DNA from: Evernia prunastri | Taxonomy: Eukaryota > Ascomycota > Lecanoromycetes > Lecanorales > Parmeliaceae | Direction: 5' to 3' | Length of the DNA: 64,000 bases | Assembly: GCA_003184365.1 (NCBI GenBank) | Contig: NKYR01000068.1 | Location: 124,001-188,000 of the forward strand | Shown here: piece by piece, positions 9,687 to 21,077 of the stretch | Numbering within the stretch: position 1 is the first letter of the stretch | Layout: the number at the start of each line of letters is the position of its first letter | The notes under the pieces: generated by a model | Databases searched by the model: none | The model's input: the letters and a program-made list of their open reading frames with translations, nothing else | What the model was told of the DNA's origin: nothing | Program-made: the position numbers and the translations under genes

Positions 9687-10703
9687 GCTACTCTGAGGTA
9701 CCCCCACGTGATGTGAGGGAGAATGTTTCTAAGCTGAAGACGGCCCGTGTCAATATGAAAGCTCGGGAGCTCCCCTCACTCTCAGCCTGCATTCGACTTT
9801 CTGCTCAGGGAAATAATGGATGATGCTATCATTCTCGCTCTCCGGAACAGAAGTGCCAGCCAACATGGAAAATAGGTACAAAACATTGACAAGAGATCAT
9901 TACTGCTGCAACCCTCGCGAGGTAGAGGATACAAAGACGCTATATAGCACTGTAAACCACACCTGAATCGTCGTCCGGTAGAACAGACAGGACTGAAAAA
10001 ATTGCATTCGCGGAATTGAAAGTGTAATGAACAGCTGAAAGCAGCAACGGTTTGTCTAGCCGAGCTACCCTACGAGTAGATCTCTAATCTACCTGGATGC
10101 CCTGCCACGATGCCAACTAGCCCAAATTGTAAGCCCGTAAAGCGAACCCTAGTAGCCTACATCATAAGGCAAAATACTGGAGATTAGAAAGGGCATCTTG
10201 AAGTTCTTCTGCGTCGCTCGGCAATGTGCACCATGAGATGGAAGTGGGCTCAAAGGGCAAGGGTATGTGGAGGACGGAGTAGATAGGGCGTTTTTCATAG
10301 TCCCTGACGTGATGACTCGTAGTCTACGAAGTCGTTGACCGCGGCTGCTGGCACTCGACTTGCTTTCCAATCGAATTCAATCGGTACTCATACCAGACTG
10401 TCATGAGTGTTGTGGGAAACGCTTCCACATGTGAAGAAACAGAACAGTGTTTCAAACTCACTAGCGCAGCCTTACAAGGCGTCTATACTAGTAGAAGTGA
10501 CTCTACTTTACGGAGTACCACCAGCTCAACTCAACATCAGTTCTGCTTCTCCATTAACTCAACACCACCACACTCAGCCAGATCCAAACACCCGCTGAAG
10601 CCGCCATTCTCGAACCTCCCAAAACCTTCAAGCAGTCCTCCAAACCCCTCCCTCAACCAAACCTCCACCCTTTACCCGCCCACCGCCCCAAGTACAGAAA
10701 ACC

Positions 10704-11356
10704 ATGAACATCAAGTACGACCCCCTCCCCTCTCCAACAAAACGCTCCCCCCCTCTCAGCTTTGGACGACGAAATAACGACGGGCAACCCCACAGAGTCC
10801 GCACCCTGACAGGCAAGGAGATCGAGTTGGACATCGAGCCCGAATACAAGGTACGCACAAACCCCCCCTCTCTTCCCCACGCAGCACAACCCATACCAGG
10901 CCCGATCAGCCACACACACACAAACCCCCCATGTTCGACAAAACGAGCGCGGAACCCGTACCGCTCACGACCGGCATCTCTCGCTGACATGGTGCCGATC
11001 TTGGCTTTGTTCGCCCGTTAGGTCTCCCGCATAAAGGAACGCGTCGAGGAGAAAGAGGGCATCCCGCCCGTGCAGCAGCGGTTGATCTTTGGCGGGAAGC
11101 AGATGTGAGTCTTTCTCTCTTGCACTCTCTCTTTCTCTCTCACACACAAACATGGACGACGCTCGCTCGCTCGCCCTTGCAAGAGCAGATCCGTGCCCTT
11201 TTTTTTATTTTTTTATTGCCGAATTAAAGGGGGAGAAGGTGCGCTGACGGCTCGTGCTGCTTTGCTCGCAGGGCGGACGATAAGATGGCGTCGGAGTACA
11301 ACCTCGAGGGCGGAGCGACGCTGCACTTGGTGCTGGCGCTGCGGGGCGGGTTTTAA
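10704..11356 (+). CDS. RUB1: NEDD8/Rub1 ubiquitin-like modifier
   Basis: Four coding exons: 10704-10714 (only 11 nt), 10796-10850, 11022-11104 and 11272-11356, giving 77 aa. Splicing joins MNIK to VRTLTGKEIELDIEP, then VSRIKERVEEKEGIPPVQQR, and ends LHLVLALRGGF. The sequence is unmistakably Rub1/NEDD8: the IEP motif, EGIPP..QRLIFGGKQM and the C-terminal LRGG. A single Phe after the GG must be removed by a Rub1 hydrolase before conjugation to cullins. The unspliced frame would give an unrelated Pro-rich N-terminus; the 81-nt first intron (GTACGA...CACAG) resolves this. Introns 2 and 3 (171 and 167 nt) are unusually long for this window. Confidence 0.95.
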
Positions 11357-11819
11357 AGCAAAGGGGGCCGGCCGGGGGTGGTTGGAAACTAGATGGGGCT
11401 TTCTCTGGGAGGAAGAGCATGGAAGCGGTTTGTCTGATCGCTCGCTTGAGAGAGAGAGGCAGGCGGGCGAACAGGTTGGGGGCGATCAACGGGGAAACCC
11501 GTTACGACCGACATGACCGTTACGGTAGACAGCGGCGGAAGCGATTCAAAATTTAAAAACAGAAAAGGGGTTCAAAGGCATACATACATTGCTCTACCAG
11601 ATCTGATCTATCTATCTAACAAGGCCTTTTCCCTTTTTTTTTCTGGCGGTTGTACGCTCAATACTACCAGCAGCTTGAAAATCACAAAAGTCGCTGCTCC
11701 ATACTGCACTGCAAGGATTACTTCCATCTCTCTGATCCAAACAACCAACCAACCAAGCAAGCAGCACTCCAAAAAACCAGCCGCTCCCAAGCTCTCCTCC
11801 TCCATGAGGGAACCACGCC
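11357..11819. other. Convergent intergenic region
   Basis: 463 bases between the 3' ends of RUB1 and the repeat protein gene. A T-rich tract at 11630-11642 and short open frames on both strands are present; none is supported as coding. Confidence 0.45.
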
Positions 11820-13348
11820 TCAATAGCGACGTCGGTCCGATTCCCTCCGAATAGTATCATAGCGCCCAGACGAGACCGGTGCGCGGCGGTTCCCACGCTG
11901 ACAAAGACCAGGGCCGCCGCCGCCGAATTCGGCCTCCGGATCGCTGGGGTACATTATTCCGCCCCGAGGCGGGGAAGGCGAGATCTCCCAACGGTGAGAG
12001 TGGTGGAGGACGTGGTAGACTGGATGGTGCACCGAGGCTGTGGGTCCGCTTCGAGGGGCTGGGGGATGTGGGGGAGGAAGGGCCGGTCCGTCGTCGGTGG
12101 AGTCTGAGGGCGGGGTGGTATCGTCGTGTGGAGCGTCCGTGTATGACGCATCATCCATGTACGAAACATCGGCGTAGGACGGGTCAGTATATTGCGGGCC
12201 GGTCCCACGAGAAGAATATTGCGGCACCCCTCCACGCTGGCCCCGAGCTACCGCATACCGAGCACCGGCGGACTCAGCTGTCAACGAGTCATCGTCAGCA
12301 GGTACCTCCTCGTACCCCTCTCCGCGGTTTCCGCCACGACGGCTATGGCGGGTTCCTCCAACGGGAGGACGAGCGGGCTCCGTGGCAAAGAACCGTCGTT
12401 GTAAGGACGATCATCCATTCTGACCGTACCACGATGGCCATAAGTCCACCCGGAATGTGGGTTGACGTACTCTCCGGCGAAAGAGTCGTCATCAAAGGAG
12501 TCGGAGTCTGCTCTAGCCGTGCCGCGATGGCCACGAGTAGCCCCAGAAGGAGGACCGACGTACTCTCCAGCCAAGGGATCGTCGTCATAAGCACGGCCAT
12601 CGATTCTAACTGTGCCACGCTGGCCACGAGCCTCCCCAAAATAGCGGCCAACGTACCCTCCGGCTAAATAATCATTATCCAGGAAGTCGGCTGAGTCCCC
12701 ATATTCCCCTCCCCTCGTAGCACGATAACCACCGGCGCCTCCAGGACGGTGAAAAGCGTTTCCTCCGGCCAGAGAATCATCCGAGAAGTTGGGTGAGTCC
12801 TCGTCTTCACAATCCGCTCCTCTCGAGACACGATAACCACGAGGAGCCCCAGAATATCGACCAACGTACCCTCCAGCCAAAGAATCATCATCCGAGACAT
12901 CAGCTAAGTCCCCGTACTCCCCTCCCCTCGCAGCACAATGCCCACGAGCCCCCACAGACCAGCGACCACCATATCCCCCAGCCAGGGACCCTTCATCCGA
13001 GAACGGCGCCACGTGGTCCCCGTAATCCTCCCCTCCTGCTCCCGGGGCGCGATAACCCCCATAACCACGAGGAATACCGCCCGCATGAGCGAAGTGTTCA
13101 CGAGAACCGGTAATGCGAGGTCCGCCACCGCCAGCGTCGTCGTACTCGCGGGTGCCATGGCCGCGGGAACGACCGGGACCGTAGCGGCCTGAGATGCCCT
13201 CTCCGCGGGACAGCTCGGGCGGAGAGTCCTCGCGGTAGAGCTGGTCGAGGTGAGTATGCCCGTGGGGAACGTCGTCGAGGTAACGTTGGTTGAGGATGGC
13301 GCGCTCAGTGGTGCCGCGAGCTAGCTGGCCAGTGCGTCCACGAGGCAT
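11820..13348 (-). CDS. Gly/Asp/Arg-rich repeat protein with an apparent 1-nt frameshift
   Basis: Starting at 13348 (MPRGRTGQLARGT), the minus strand encodes a disordered protein built of roughly 31-39-residue repeats. Each has an acidic S/F-D-D-D-S-L-A-G-G/E-Y core followed by a GxxRGxRxxRG-type segment, and about seven to eight units are visible. The frame then breaks near 12387-12389. Beyond it the repeat continues in another frame (FATEPARPPVGGTRHSRRGG, then a DDDSLTAES unit) to a stop at 11820. The span is 1529 nt, one short of a multiple of three. A single extra A in the AAA run restores an S-F-A-T-E reading that matches the preceding repeat. It is therefore either a sequencing or assembly error, or a recent pseudogene. 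I do not recognise a family; the RG-rich repeats could suggest RNA binding, but this is speculation. Confidence 0.6.
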
Positions 13349-13725
13349 TGTATTGACAAAATGGATAGGTTGTCGGTGGAGCGGTGGTCTGTTGAAGGTA
13401 GAGCGTGAGGGGGGATTCTTGAGTTTTGTGGGGGGAGGGCAGGTTATTGTGGTGTCAATAGGCAAGCAAGGTTCGTCTTTGGAAGTTGCGGTTGACTGTG
13501 AGTGGAAGGATGTAGAAGGAGGAAGCAAGTTCGGGTAGGCCGGTAGTTCATAAAGGCACTAAGGAAGTGTCATGGTGAAGTATAACACTTGGCTAATATC
13601 GACACTTCAAGCAGAAGGCGAATTCAATACATTGTGTCGAGCAACCACTGTATTAAGCTCCGCTGCATCTGCACGAATAACCTCAAGCGCCACGCTAAAA
13701 TGCAAATACTCGAGCAGACAATCGT
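13349..13725. other. Intergenic, promoter side of the repeat protein
   Basis: 377 bases between the repeat-protein start codon and the 3' end of the Elongin A gene. No gene or RNA seen. Confidence 0.4.
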
Positions 13726-15019
13726 TCAAGAAATTTTTCGTCGTTTCGCTGGCATGAACACATCAACAGGGGCCTTCTTCAACAAGTGCAAATTGCTGGG
13801 ACTCGAGGTTCTTGCCCTCGGTAGTCCGTGACCTGGGTCTGGTGACGCGCGGTCCTTGCGCTTCAGTAGGGAGGAAGATCCGGGAGCTCCTTGTGCCTTC
13901 GACACAGACGATGTAGCAAGCGTGGACGGGATGGGTGAGAGAATCTTTGGTTTGGGCTGAAGAGGTGTTGTTGCGGAATTCAATACTGATGGGGTCGATT
14001 TCTGTTGCGAGGGACTGGACTTACTAGCGCTTGACGGGTTGGTAAAGGCTTTGAGTCTCCTCTCTCTCTCTTCGTTAGTCATGACTCCTGGTCCGGATGT
14101 CTCGTCATGCTCTACTCGTTTCCTCTTGGGAGCGAATATTACTGCTGGCTTGACGGAGGGATCACGGGCCGTTGGGGTCGCAGCTTTTCGATGTTCCTCT
14201 ACGAGTATGCGCGGTGCAGTGGTAACTGTCCTGTTCGTCGGTACAGGTCTAGACCTCATATCGATAGGGGCGAAGATCCCAGGGCGTCTTGTTGGTTTCT
14301 GGAAATGGCCCATGGCTTTTGCTTCCTTTCTGAACTGACCCAGTTTTCCTTTGCTACTGACAAAGGCTTTGGCATCCCCATCTTTCTTTTTGGCATCTCC
14401 ACCTTTCTTACGCTGCCTCTCGCCCGGTGGAGGATTGGTTCCTTTGTCATAGAATCGTGGCATGGTGGAGAGGCTGATGAGAGGGCCATTGCTCTTCATT
14501 CCTTCGGGGACTTTGACGCCTCTTAGCTCAACCTGTTGGGCTTTGTGCAATGCTTGGTCCTGTTTGATGCGGTCCAGTGTGGCTTTTAGTTCTGCAGCAT
14601 CGTCCTCAACCTCTTTCTGACTGTCCATGAGGAGCTTTTTGTATGCTCTGTACCACTTCTTGGGGTTCTCTGGTTCGTATGGTTTCTTATCCCAGTTCGG
14701 AACATCTCGCTTGATAAATTCTAGCCAGATCTCGCCATCTTGGCCGCAGATTTGAGGTGATGCCACCTCTATCTTTCTCTAGAAGTGATCATCAGCATGA
14801 TAGGAGAGGGGAGCCTGGAGAAGGTATTGTCCTTACTAGTTGTTGAGGATTCTCAATCCGGAGAAGAACAGGTCGAACTATTTGATAGGGTGCATCTCCA
14901 ACATCGGTAATTGCTATGACCCATTAGCAGAAGGCTGGATGCATGACGATAATTGACATACATCGAATGTTCTTTATGCAGGCCTTGCTGGCCATCTTGT
15001 AGAGTGATGAGGGAGGCAT
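13726..15019 (-). CDS. ELA1: Elongin A (RNA polymerase II transcription factor SIII subunit A)
   Basis: Three exons, 14962-15019, 14837-14913 and 13726-14778 (introns 14914-14961 and 14779-14836), encode 395 aa. The N-terminal Elongin-A domain is rebuilt by splicing: KMASKACIKNIR+SITDVGDAPYQIV, then RIENPQQL+RKIEVASPQICG and EIWLEFIKRDVPNW. This region contains the elongin BC-box/F-box-like segment that contacts Elongin C and a cullin. The rest is basic and disordered, with several Lys/Arg clusters and a C-terminal AKRRKIS, probably nuclear localisation signals. In yeast Ela1 with Elc1 and Cul3 ubiquitinates stalled Pol II. It shares a divergent promoter (about 370 bp) with the THO7 gene. Confidence 0.92.
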
Positions 15020-15390
15020 GACTTGGATAAATTCGGACGTTGACTCTGGAAAATGATGATTGGAAATTCAGTCATTCAAAGGTAGGAAAATTGTTCAAGG
15101 AGAATGAATGAGCGTTGTGAATTATAAGTAGTCGTACAGTATATTATAATGCATGACTGCGTGAATGAAAGAAGGAGAAAGGCGGAGTGAATCTTATTTT
15201 AGACTGAACCCTCGGAACCTCGGAGCATCCTAGCCGGCGATCTCCCGAACTCTTGGCAACTCTCTGATAATCTGATTCGTCCATCTGCACAAAGCTCCTA
15301 TACGACGTTTTCAGAAAGAATAAAAGACTACAGTCGGCGCGAAAATCCAGCGACCGATATAGTTTCATACGGGTCATAGAGCGTAGGACT
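15020..15390. promoter_or_regulatory. Bidirectional promoter of Elongin A and THO7
   Basis: 371 bp between divergent start codons. The region is AT-rich around 15120-15150. No defined factor site recognised. Confidence 0.4.
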
Positions 15391-16522
15391 ATGTCTTCCT
15401 ACGAGTTGCTGGATTCAGCTGAAGAAGGTGAGCTTCCCTATTGACACGTTCAGCCCCCCAATCTCACATGCTTCAGATGCCCTACACAAATCCCGCCTCC
15501 TCAACGTCGAAGAGAAACCTTTCAAGCGCATCACCAAACGCCTCCTATCATCCGCCTCCCTCTTATCCACCCCACCAACACTCCCGCCCACACCACCACC
15601 CGATGCTTCAGCCGCCGACGAAGCAGCAGCAGCACACGAGAGGGAGAAACAGCAGCGACTCGACGAGCGCCGTCAATGGCGTGAAGACACGCTCCTAGAC
15701 TTCGCCGCTTTCGAAAGCAGCATCATACGCATACAGTTCCTCTTCACGAGCAACGTCCGAGAACGCGAGCGATATGCTGCGGAGAAGCTGAAAATACAAG
15801 CCACCGCGCAAGCGGTCCGAGACAACACTGCCGATCTGCGGGTGCAGCTAGAAGACGCGCAAAGGACACTCGCCCTGCGAAAAGAATACGATGATCTGGC
15901 CGAGAAAATCACAAGTAACCGTTTGCTGCGGCCGAGAGAAGATCAGCACACAAATCTCGCCAAGCTGAACGCGGAAATCGCCGACCTGGAGCGAGAGAGT
16001 CAGGAGTATGCGCAAACGTGGTCAGAGAGACGGCAGCAGTTTGGAAGGATCATCGAGGAGGGCATGCAGCTCAGGCGGTTGATCAGAGACGAGAAAGAGG
16101 AGGTGGAGAGGAGGGAGGGTATGGAGGATAGAGAGGATGGGGATGACGATCAGAGGGGGCGGAGTAGTGGGGTCGGCACGCCTCACCATGAGACTGGCGG
16201 GACGACACCAATGCATGGGACGAGTCAGGAGCAAGAGGTTGGCACTCCCGGCGGACTGTCGATCGAACGGGATCCTTCAGGACGGGGAAAATCGCCTTTA
16301 CGGGGTTCACACAGTGCGGAGGATGTGGCGGAGGCAACCGACAACGTCCCGGCGGTGGAGGATGAAGAAATGGCCGAGGATGGCGAGCTGGCCGCCGAGC
16401 CGGAACACGTCGTCGCAGCGCCCGTAGAAGGCCTGGTGGCTGTAGATGGGAAAGAAGAAGGCGAACAGGACGATGCTCAAGCGGAAGAGACGCAGCGGAC
16501 AGAGCAAATGGACACTTCATAG
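15391..16522 (+). CDS. THO complex subunit 7 (Tho7/Mft1-like)
   Basis: Exon 1 is 15391-15427, intron 15428-15476, exon 2 15477-16522; 360 aa. Splicing joins MSSYELLDSAEE to DALHKSRLLNVEEKPFKR, the conserved N-terminus of THOC7. A long coiled coil follows (about residues 80-215), including RKEYDDLAEKITSNRLLRPR and IADLERESQEYAQTWSERR. The last 140 residues are acidic and disordered, as in other filamentous fungi. THO couples transcription elongation to mRNP assembly and export. Without splicing the apparent start would fall inside the intron. The gene converges with the tubulin chaperone gene, with 115 bp between stop codons. Confidence 0.93.
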
Positions 16523-16637
16523 TTTTTGATACCCTAGAGAAAAAGCATTCCACCCCACAAGACACCGCCCTTATCGCATGTTCACGCACAATGTGTATCA
16601 ACCGCCCCTCGCCCCTTTAGAACCAAACCATCCATCC

Positions 16638-17345
16638 CTACGAAGTCGCCTTCGCCCTTGCCAGCGCATCGTTCGCGGCATCGACCTCCGCTCCCTCAGC
16701 ACTCCCGCCGGATGCCTGCCCCCCCAAACCAAGGCTCGATCAGCATCCGTCCGTGAGCACTGCAACAGAGAGATCCCTCCCTCTGCCCACAGCACAGGAA
16801 CAGGTCAAGGTGGAGGATGGGAGGGAGGGATAGATAGATAGATAATAGATAGACGACAGAGGATAAAAACATACCAACAGCCCCTCCAGCTTCTCCACCG
16901 CACCCGCGATGCGCTCTCTCAGCGGTGCGAAAACCACCCTCGTCTCTTCGACCGCTTGTTTCTACTCATCCCCTCCCCCAATTAGCAAGTAAAAAGCATC
17001 AGCAAGACGACGGCGAAACGCTGTTGTTGCGAAAACCGGGGAAGATGGACAACGGTTGGCGTGAGTGGATCTTGGCCTTTTTTTTTCAATTTCGGACGCA
17101 TGAGAGAGGAAGGAAGGAAGGAAGCAAGAAATGAAGAAAAGAACGAAACAAAGAAAGAAAAGACCACCAACCTCCTGCCTCAACCTGAACTCCCCGTTCC
17201 CGGCATCCTCTTCGCCGCCGCCGCCCGCTTGCAGCTCCGCGACCCGTCGCTGCTGATTCGCCAGTTCGGTGCGGTAGGATGATTCCTCTCTCAGGAGGCG
17301 GTTGACGGAGTTCGTCGCGACGGAGAGCGGGGCGGGGGGCGCCAT
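16638..17345 (-). CDS. Tubulin-specific chaperone A (Rbl2/TBCA)
   Basis: Three exons, 17172-17345, 16875-16961 and 16638-16715, encode 112 aa, the usual TBCA length. Splicing gives MAPPAPLSVATNSVNRLLRE...FRLRQE+KQAVEETRVVFAPLRERIAGAV+ASGGSAEG...LARAKATS. The protein is an all-helical coiled-coil bundle that binds beta-tubulin folding intermediates. Intron 1 is 210 nt with long A/T and GAAG-type tracts, and intron 2 (16716-16874) contains a GATA microsatellite. The 3' splice site of intron 2 was chosen because it alone keeps phase and gives the expected short Ala/Lys-rich C-terminus. An alternative AG about 35 nt upstream would add a non-homologous tail. Confidence 0.9.
16830..16852. repeat. 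GATA/TAGA microsatellite in TBCA intron 2
   Basis: Five to six GATA-type units with one interruption, inside intron 2 of the tubulin chaperone gene, so it does not affect coding. Confidence 0.85.
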
Positions 17346-17778
17346 CGTTTTTTGTCTGTTGTGGGGGGATGGGGATTGGGAAGGGGATGTGTGGGTTCAC
17401 TGGGTTGGAGATAGGTAAAGGGGGAAGAATTAGGAAAGGGAAGGGTGGGTTATTGTTGAGGTTATGATTATTGTGCGAGGTGAGTGTTTACGGATTACCT
17501 CATGAGGGATGGTGTCAAGGATTCTGCTAGTGGGTCCACGAGTGTTGGCTGTGCACTGCAGTCCCCAGGGGACAAAACGGTAATATCCAATCATAAGGTA
17601 GTCAAATTCCTAGTTACGCTACTGTATTATCGTTGTGGTAAAAGTCCATCAACGTCATGTCCAAGAAGAGTCGTTTGGAGGTTTATTCCCATCCTTCGCT
17701 ATGCACTCACGCGCTATGCAGCATTTTGTAGCTCCATCTCGCATAGATATTCATCTTCTTAAGTTCCCAGTCGCTCGT
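17346..17778. other. Intergenic between TBCA and the Mg transporter
   Basis: 433 bases containing the TBCA promoter and the 3' end of the transporter gene. Nothing else recognised. Confidence 0.45.
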
Positions 17779-20523
17779 TCAGACAATACCATAAACTCTC
17801 TTCGCAATGAAGAAGCATGAGATTCCAAAGACCAACAATCCAGCAGTGACTGAGACCGTAATTAGCAATTTGATCACGATTATAGGCACTGCTAGAGGCT
17901 GACATACTCGACCAAAACCATATTAGATTCTCCACATCCTGTCCAGGCACCATCACATTCATTCCCCACATACCGGTCACAATATTCATAGGCAAGACGA
18001 TTGTACCAAGAACGGTCAACTTTCCCAAGACGTCGGCAGTCTGCTCCTGGCGCTCGTTCATACGAATATTGATCTGAGCCAGATAATTCGAGTGGGCTCG
18101 AGAAAGCAGCGTCTCGTAATGGCTGAGGTTGCTAGTCATTGTTAGGATGTGGTCCTGGATGTCGCCAAGGTAAAGCCCGATATCGCTTCTTGGAGCAATT
18201 TCCCAACGCTCGTTGCATCTCTTCGCGAAGCCCTTAATGACGTCTGCTTTGTTGCCCAAGAGTCGATACAGCAGCATGACTTTCTTTCTGCCTTCGCCAA
18301 CGCGTCTCAGCATGTCACCGCCGGACGATTGATCTCCAGCATCTGATTTCCCGTCGTCTGTCTTCGACGCTTTGACCTTTTCGTTCTGTTCTTCTTTGCT
18401 TCCAGAGTGCAGCTTCAGGATAGAGTCGTCAATGTCATCGACCTCCTCCTCAATTGCTTGAATGAGTGGCGCGAACACATCTGTAATGTCGTCGATAAGT
18501 GCGTATGAGATCCAATCAGAGCTCATGATCACGTATTCCTTTAATTGACGAATTCGCCGACGCACATTTGCAGGATGTGGAGTCATGGAGAAGTGGAAGC
18601 TGATGACACCCTCGCGAAAGACGACTACATACATATTGACTGGTTCGAGATAGTCTTCGCTACTCGTGTCTTGCTCGAAGGTACGGTAATTGACGAGGTA
18701 GTAATTCCTGAATAGCTCAACCTTTTCACGGGCTTCTTGGACCAGGATGTCCTCGGCCGTGAGAGGGTGAATTCCAAAGGTCTTTGCAATGACTCTCATT
18801 TCGGTCTCTGTGGGCGAAAGCACGTCAAGCCAGAAAGTTGGCCTTTCGCCGTACCGTTTTGGCTTTTCGCCTCGCAAAGGTGCGTTGGATTGTGAAGGAG
18901 TAGCATCACCTGATTGCTCCGGAGATTGAGTTTTGTTTTCCCCGATAATCGACGAATGCCTCGTTCCTAGTCTTGATTGTGTGTTGAAGCCCAGCTCGTC
19001 TCGGCCGTTCGAAGTGCCCTGATGGCTCATCACGTCTTCCTCATCTGAAGACTCATCGCTCAATTCTGGCGGATCTGGAATGAATAGTTCCTTGAAGTCT
19101 TGACCTGGTTGTAGAAGCTCGGATATTGTCTGGCTGTGTATGGTGCTAGGGAACTCTTCGTTAAAATATGTGAATCTGTAAGGAGCGTCTTCTTCTGCGC
19201 GATGCCATCCGTGTTTTTGCGGCCTTAACCTGCCGCCAACAAGAACCGGCTCGCTAATTTTCTTTGCGCGAATACCCTCACTTCGCTCCTCCTTCTCTTC
19301 GCGACTCCATTCGTCGAGCACTGACAGATCCGGCCACCGGAAAGCTCTTCTTCTTCGATGTCCATGCTGCCCGTTTGAGCCATGGTCTTCTTGGTTCATG
19401 TAGTCGTCCTCCCCTATCGTTGACATTCCTTCTATGGGGAAGCACACATCTTCTTCAGCCGGCAGAGCAATAGTATGCCGTCGCTGGTCATAAGAGCCAT
19501 TCCTCGATGTGGGTGGAGAGGAGCTGCCAAACACCTTATTGCCGTCGCCATCTATATCAATCAATTGGTCATTAGGGTGCTTGTGGCCGCGTTTGTCTTC
19601 TGGCGACCTAGGTGCGAATGAGCCCGTAACCATAACATCATCGTAGCCCATATCAGGCCCCAGCTTAGGGCTGCTGGGGACGGAGGGCGGATTGTTGACA
19701 TCGTGAGAAGGCTGGCGACTCGGTGCTCTTCTTCGGTGGTTGCTCGAGCTGGAAGTTGCCGCAGAATTACGTCTGTGCTGGGAATCACGGCGGCCACCTT
19801 GCCCATGAGCTGAGTTCAATCCATAGCCGGACTTGTGAGACGATGAAGCTCCACCGTTGGTGGACGACAAGAGAGGAGTGCGGTCTGTTGTCACGGGGTG
19901 ATCCGTCTCGCTATCCTCGCCCGAGGAGTTGTGTGCACGAATCGGTCTTGGCTGGCCATGCTGAGCTTCGTATGAGGAACGTCGATGCGGATGATTGGGC
20001 CTGTGTTGCATTGACTCTGTTCGTCCAAAGGCACTTGGGTTGACTCGGCTTTCTCTACGTTGGCGCATCGGCGGGTGATCTCTGCAACCATATGTCAGCC
20101 CATTCTCCGTCGAAGCGTTGATGTGCAAGTTGAGTACCGATGGTCTAAGAGCGCGTTACTGTCAAGGCTGGTCTCGCTGAGGTTGCGTCCTCCTGACTGA
20201 CCCAACCTGTAAAAAGGCGGCCGTGGCGTTGTAGGGGTTGCAGATTCATGTAGGTTTTGACCTGGCCTCGCCGGGTCCGCCTCCTCTTCTGCAGCAGTGG
20301 GCAAAAAGGACTGCCTGCGATTTTTCTTCTTCTTTTTTCCACCCCGATGATTGCGTCTCTTGCTTGCCGCATTCGGGTCACCTTGTGCTGCCGCGAGCAC
20401 ATCCGTAGTAGACTGAGTATTCAGCAATGTTTCGGTTGGTCGATGAGGAGCTGAGGGGTTAGGCCCCGCAGAGCTTTGACGACCAGCCGGCCTTGCACCA
20501 GCACTTGGAGTGGGCGCTGCCAT
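17779..20523 (-). CDS. CorA-family magnesium transporter (fungal ALR/MNR2 type)
   Basis: Three exons, 20138-20523, 17908-20081 and 17779-17849 (introns 20082-20137 and 17850-17907), encode 876 aa. The N-terminal 400 residues are hydrophilic and probably disordered, including an RGGKKKKKNRR basic patch and a DRTPLLSS dileucine-like motif that may direct it to the vacuole. The CorA core follows (FWLDVLSPTETEM, ILVQEAREKVELF, long helices). It ends with the two membrane helices around the defining GMWGMNV signature (GMN) and SITAGLLVFGISCFFIAKRVYGIV. That last helix appears only after splicing the 58-nt intron; unspliced, the C-terminus is garbled. Whether it sits in the plasma membrane (Alr1) or vacuole (Mnr2) cannot be settled from sequence. 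Confidence 0.93.
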
Positions 20524-21077
20524 TGCGGGCCTGATCGAATACCGCAGGAGCTCGATGCTTTCTGAGGGTGCTGTGTCGACGACCAGCTAGAGGAAGAAGG
20601 CTTTATTTACACATTAATGTTATGGAATAAAGAAGATAAAGGGAAGAATGAGGGGGGAGGGGAGAGTGGGGTTATAGAATACATAAGAGGAAGAAAAATA
20701 AATGGTGGAATTTGATCATGGAAAAGCGAACTCTTCTCATTTTTCTCGTTTCGTTCCTTGCTAAGAGGCGCCGCTAACAGCTTGGCATGGATGTACCCCT
20801 GGATTTAGATACATGATCTGCGCTTTTTTACAAGATTAATACAGCGCAATGTTCTACGAGTAACAATCATATTCAATTCCTCGTTCTCGGCTTTTGAAAG
20901 TGTTGAATTTCCTGTGTTTTCAAGACCGAAATTTGGCTGGTCGCGTGCTCACTTGCCACATTTAGCATAGCTTCGCTAAAGTTAGTGCAACAGGGCGGCT
21001 TCTACGGAGCAACGTCTAACCAATAAATAACTTCATCTCTTTTCGCACTTCCCATTGCGTGCAGATCGAGCACGACC
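20524..21077. other. Intergenic, divergent promoters
   Basis: 554 bases between the start codons of the Mg transporter (minus) and the small unknown gene (plus). AT-rich, with purine-rich tracts (GGGGAGGGGAGAG around 20654). No RNA gene seen. Confidence 0.4.

Larger units (their letters stand above)
7875..10703. other. 2.8 kb gene-poor intergenic region
   Basis: No convincing gene. It holds poly-T/poly-A runs, short tandem repeats (separate entries at 8476, 8922, 9014 and 9650) and the motif TACTCCGTA at 9080 and as its reverse complement at 10509. The minus-strand frame 8043-8384 is Ser/Pro low complexity and the 10403-10777 frames are proline-rich 5' leader of RUB1. The last few hundred bases must contain the RUB1 promoter. 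Confidence 0.5.
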
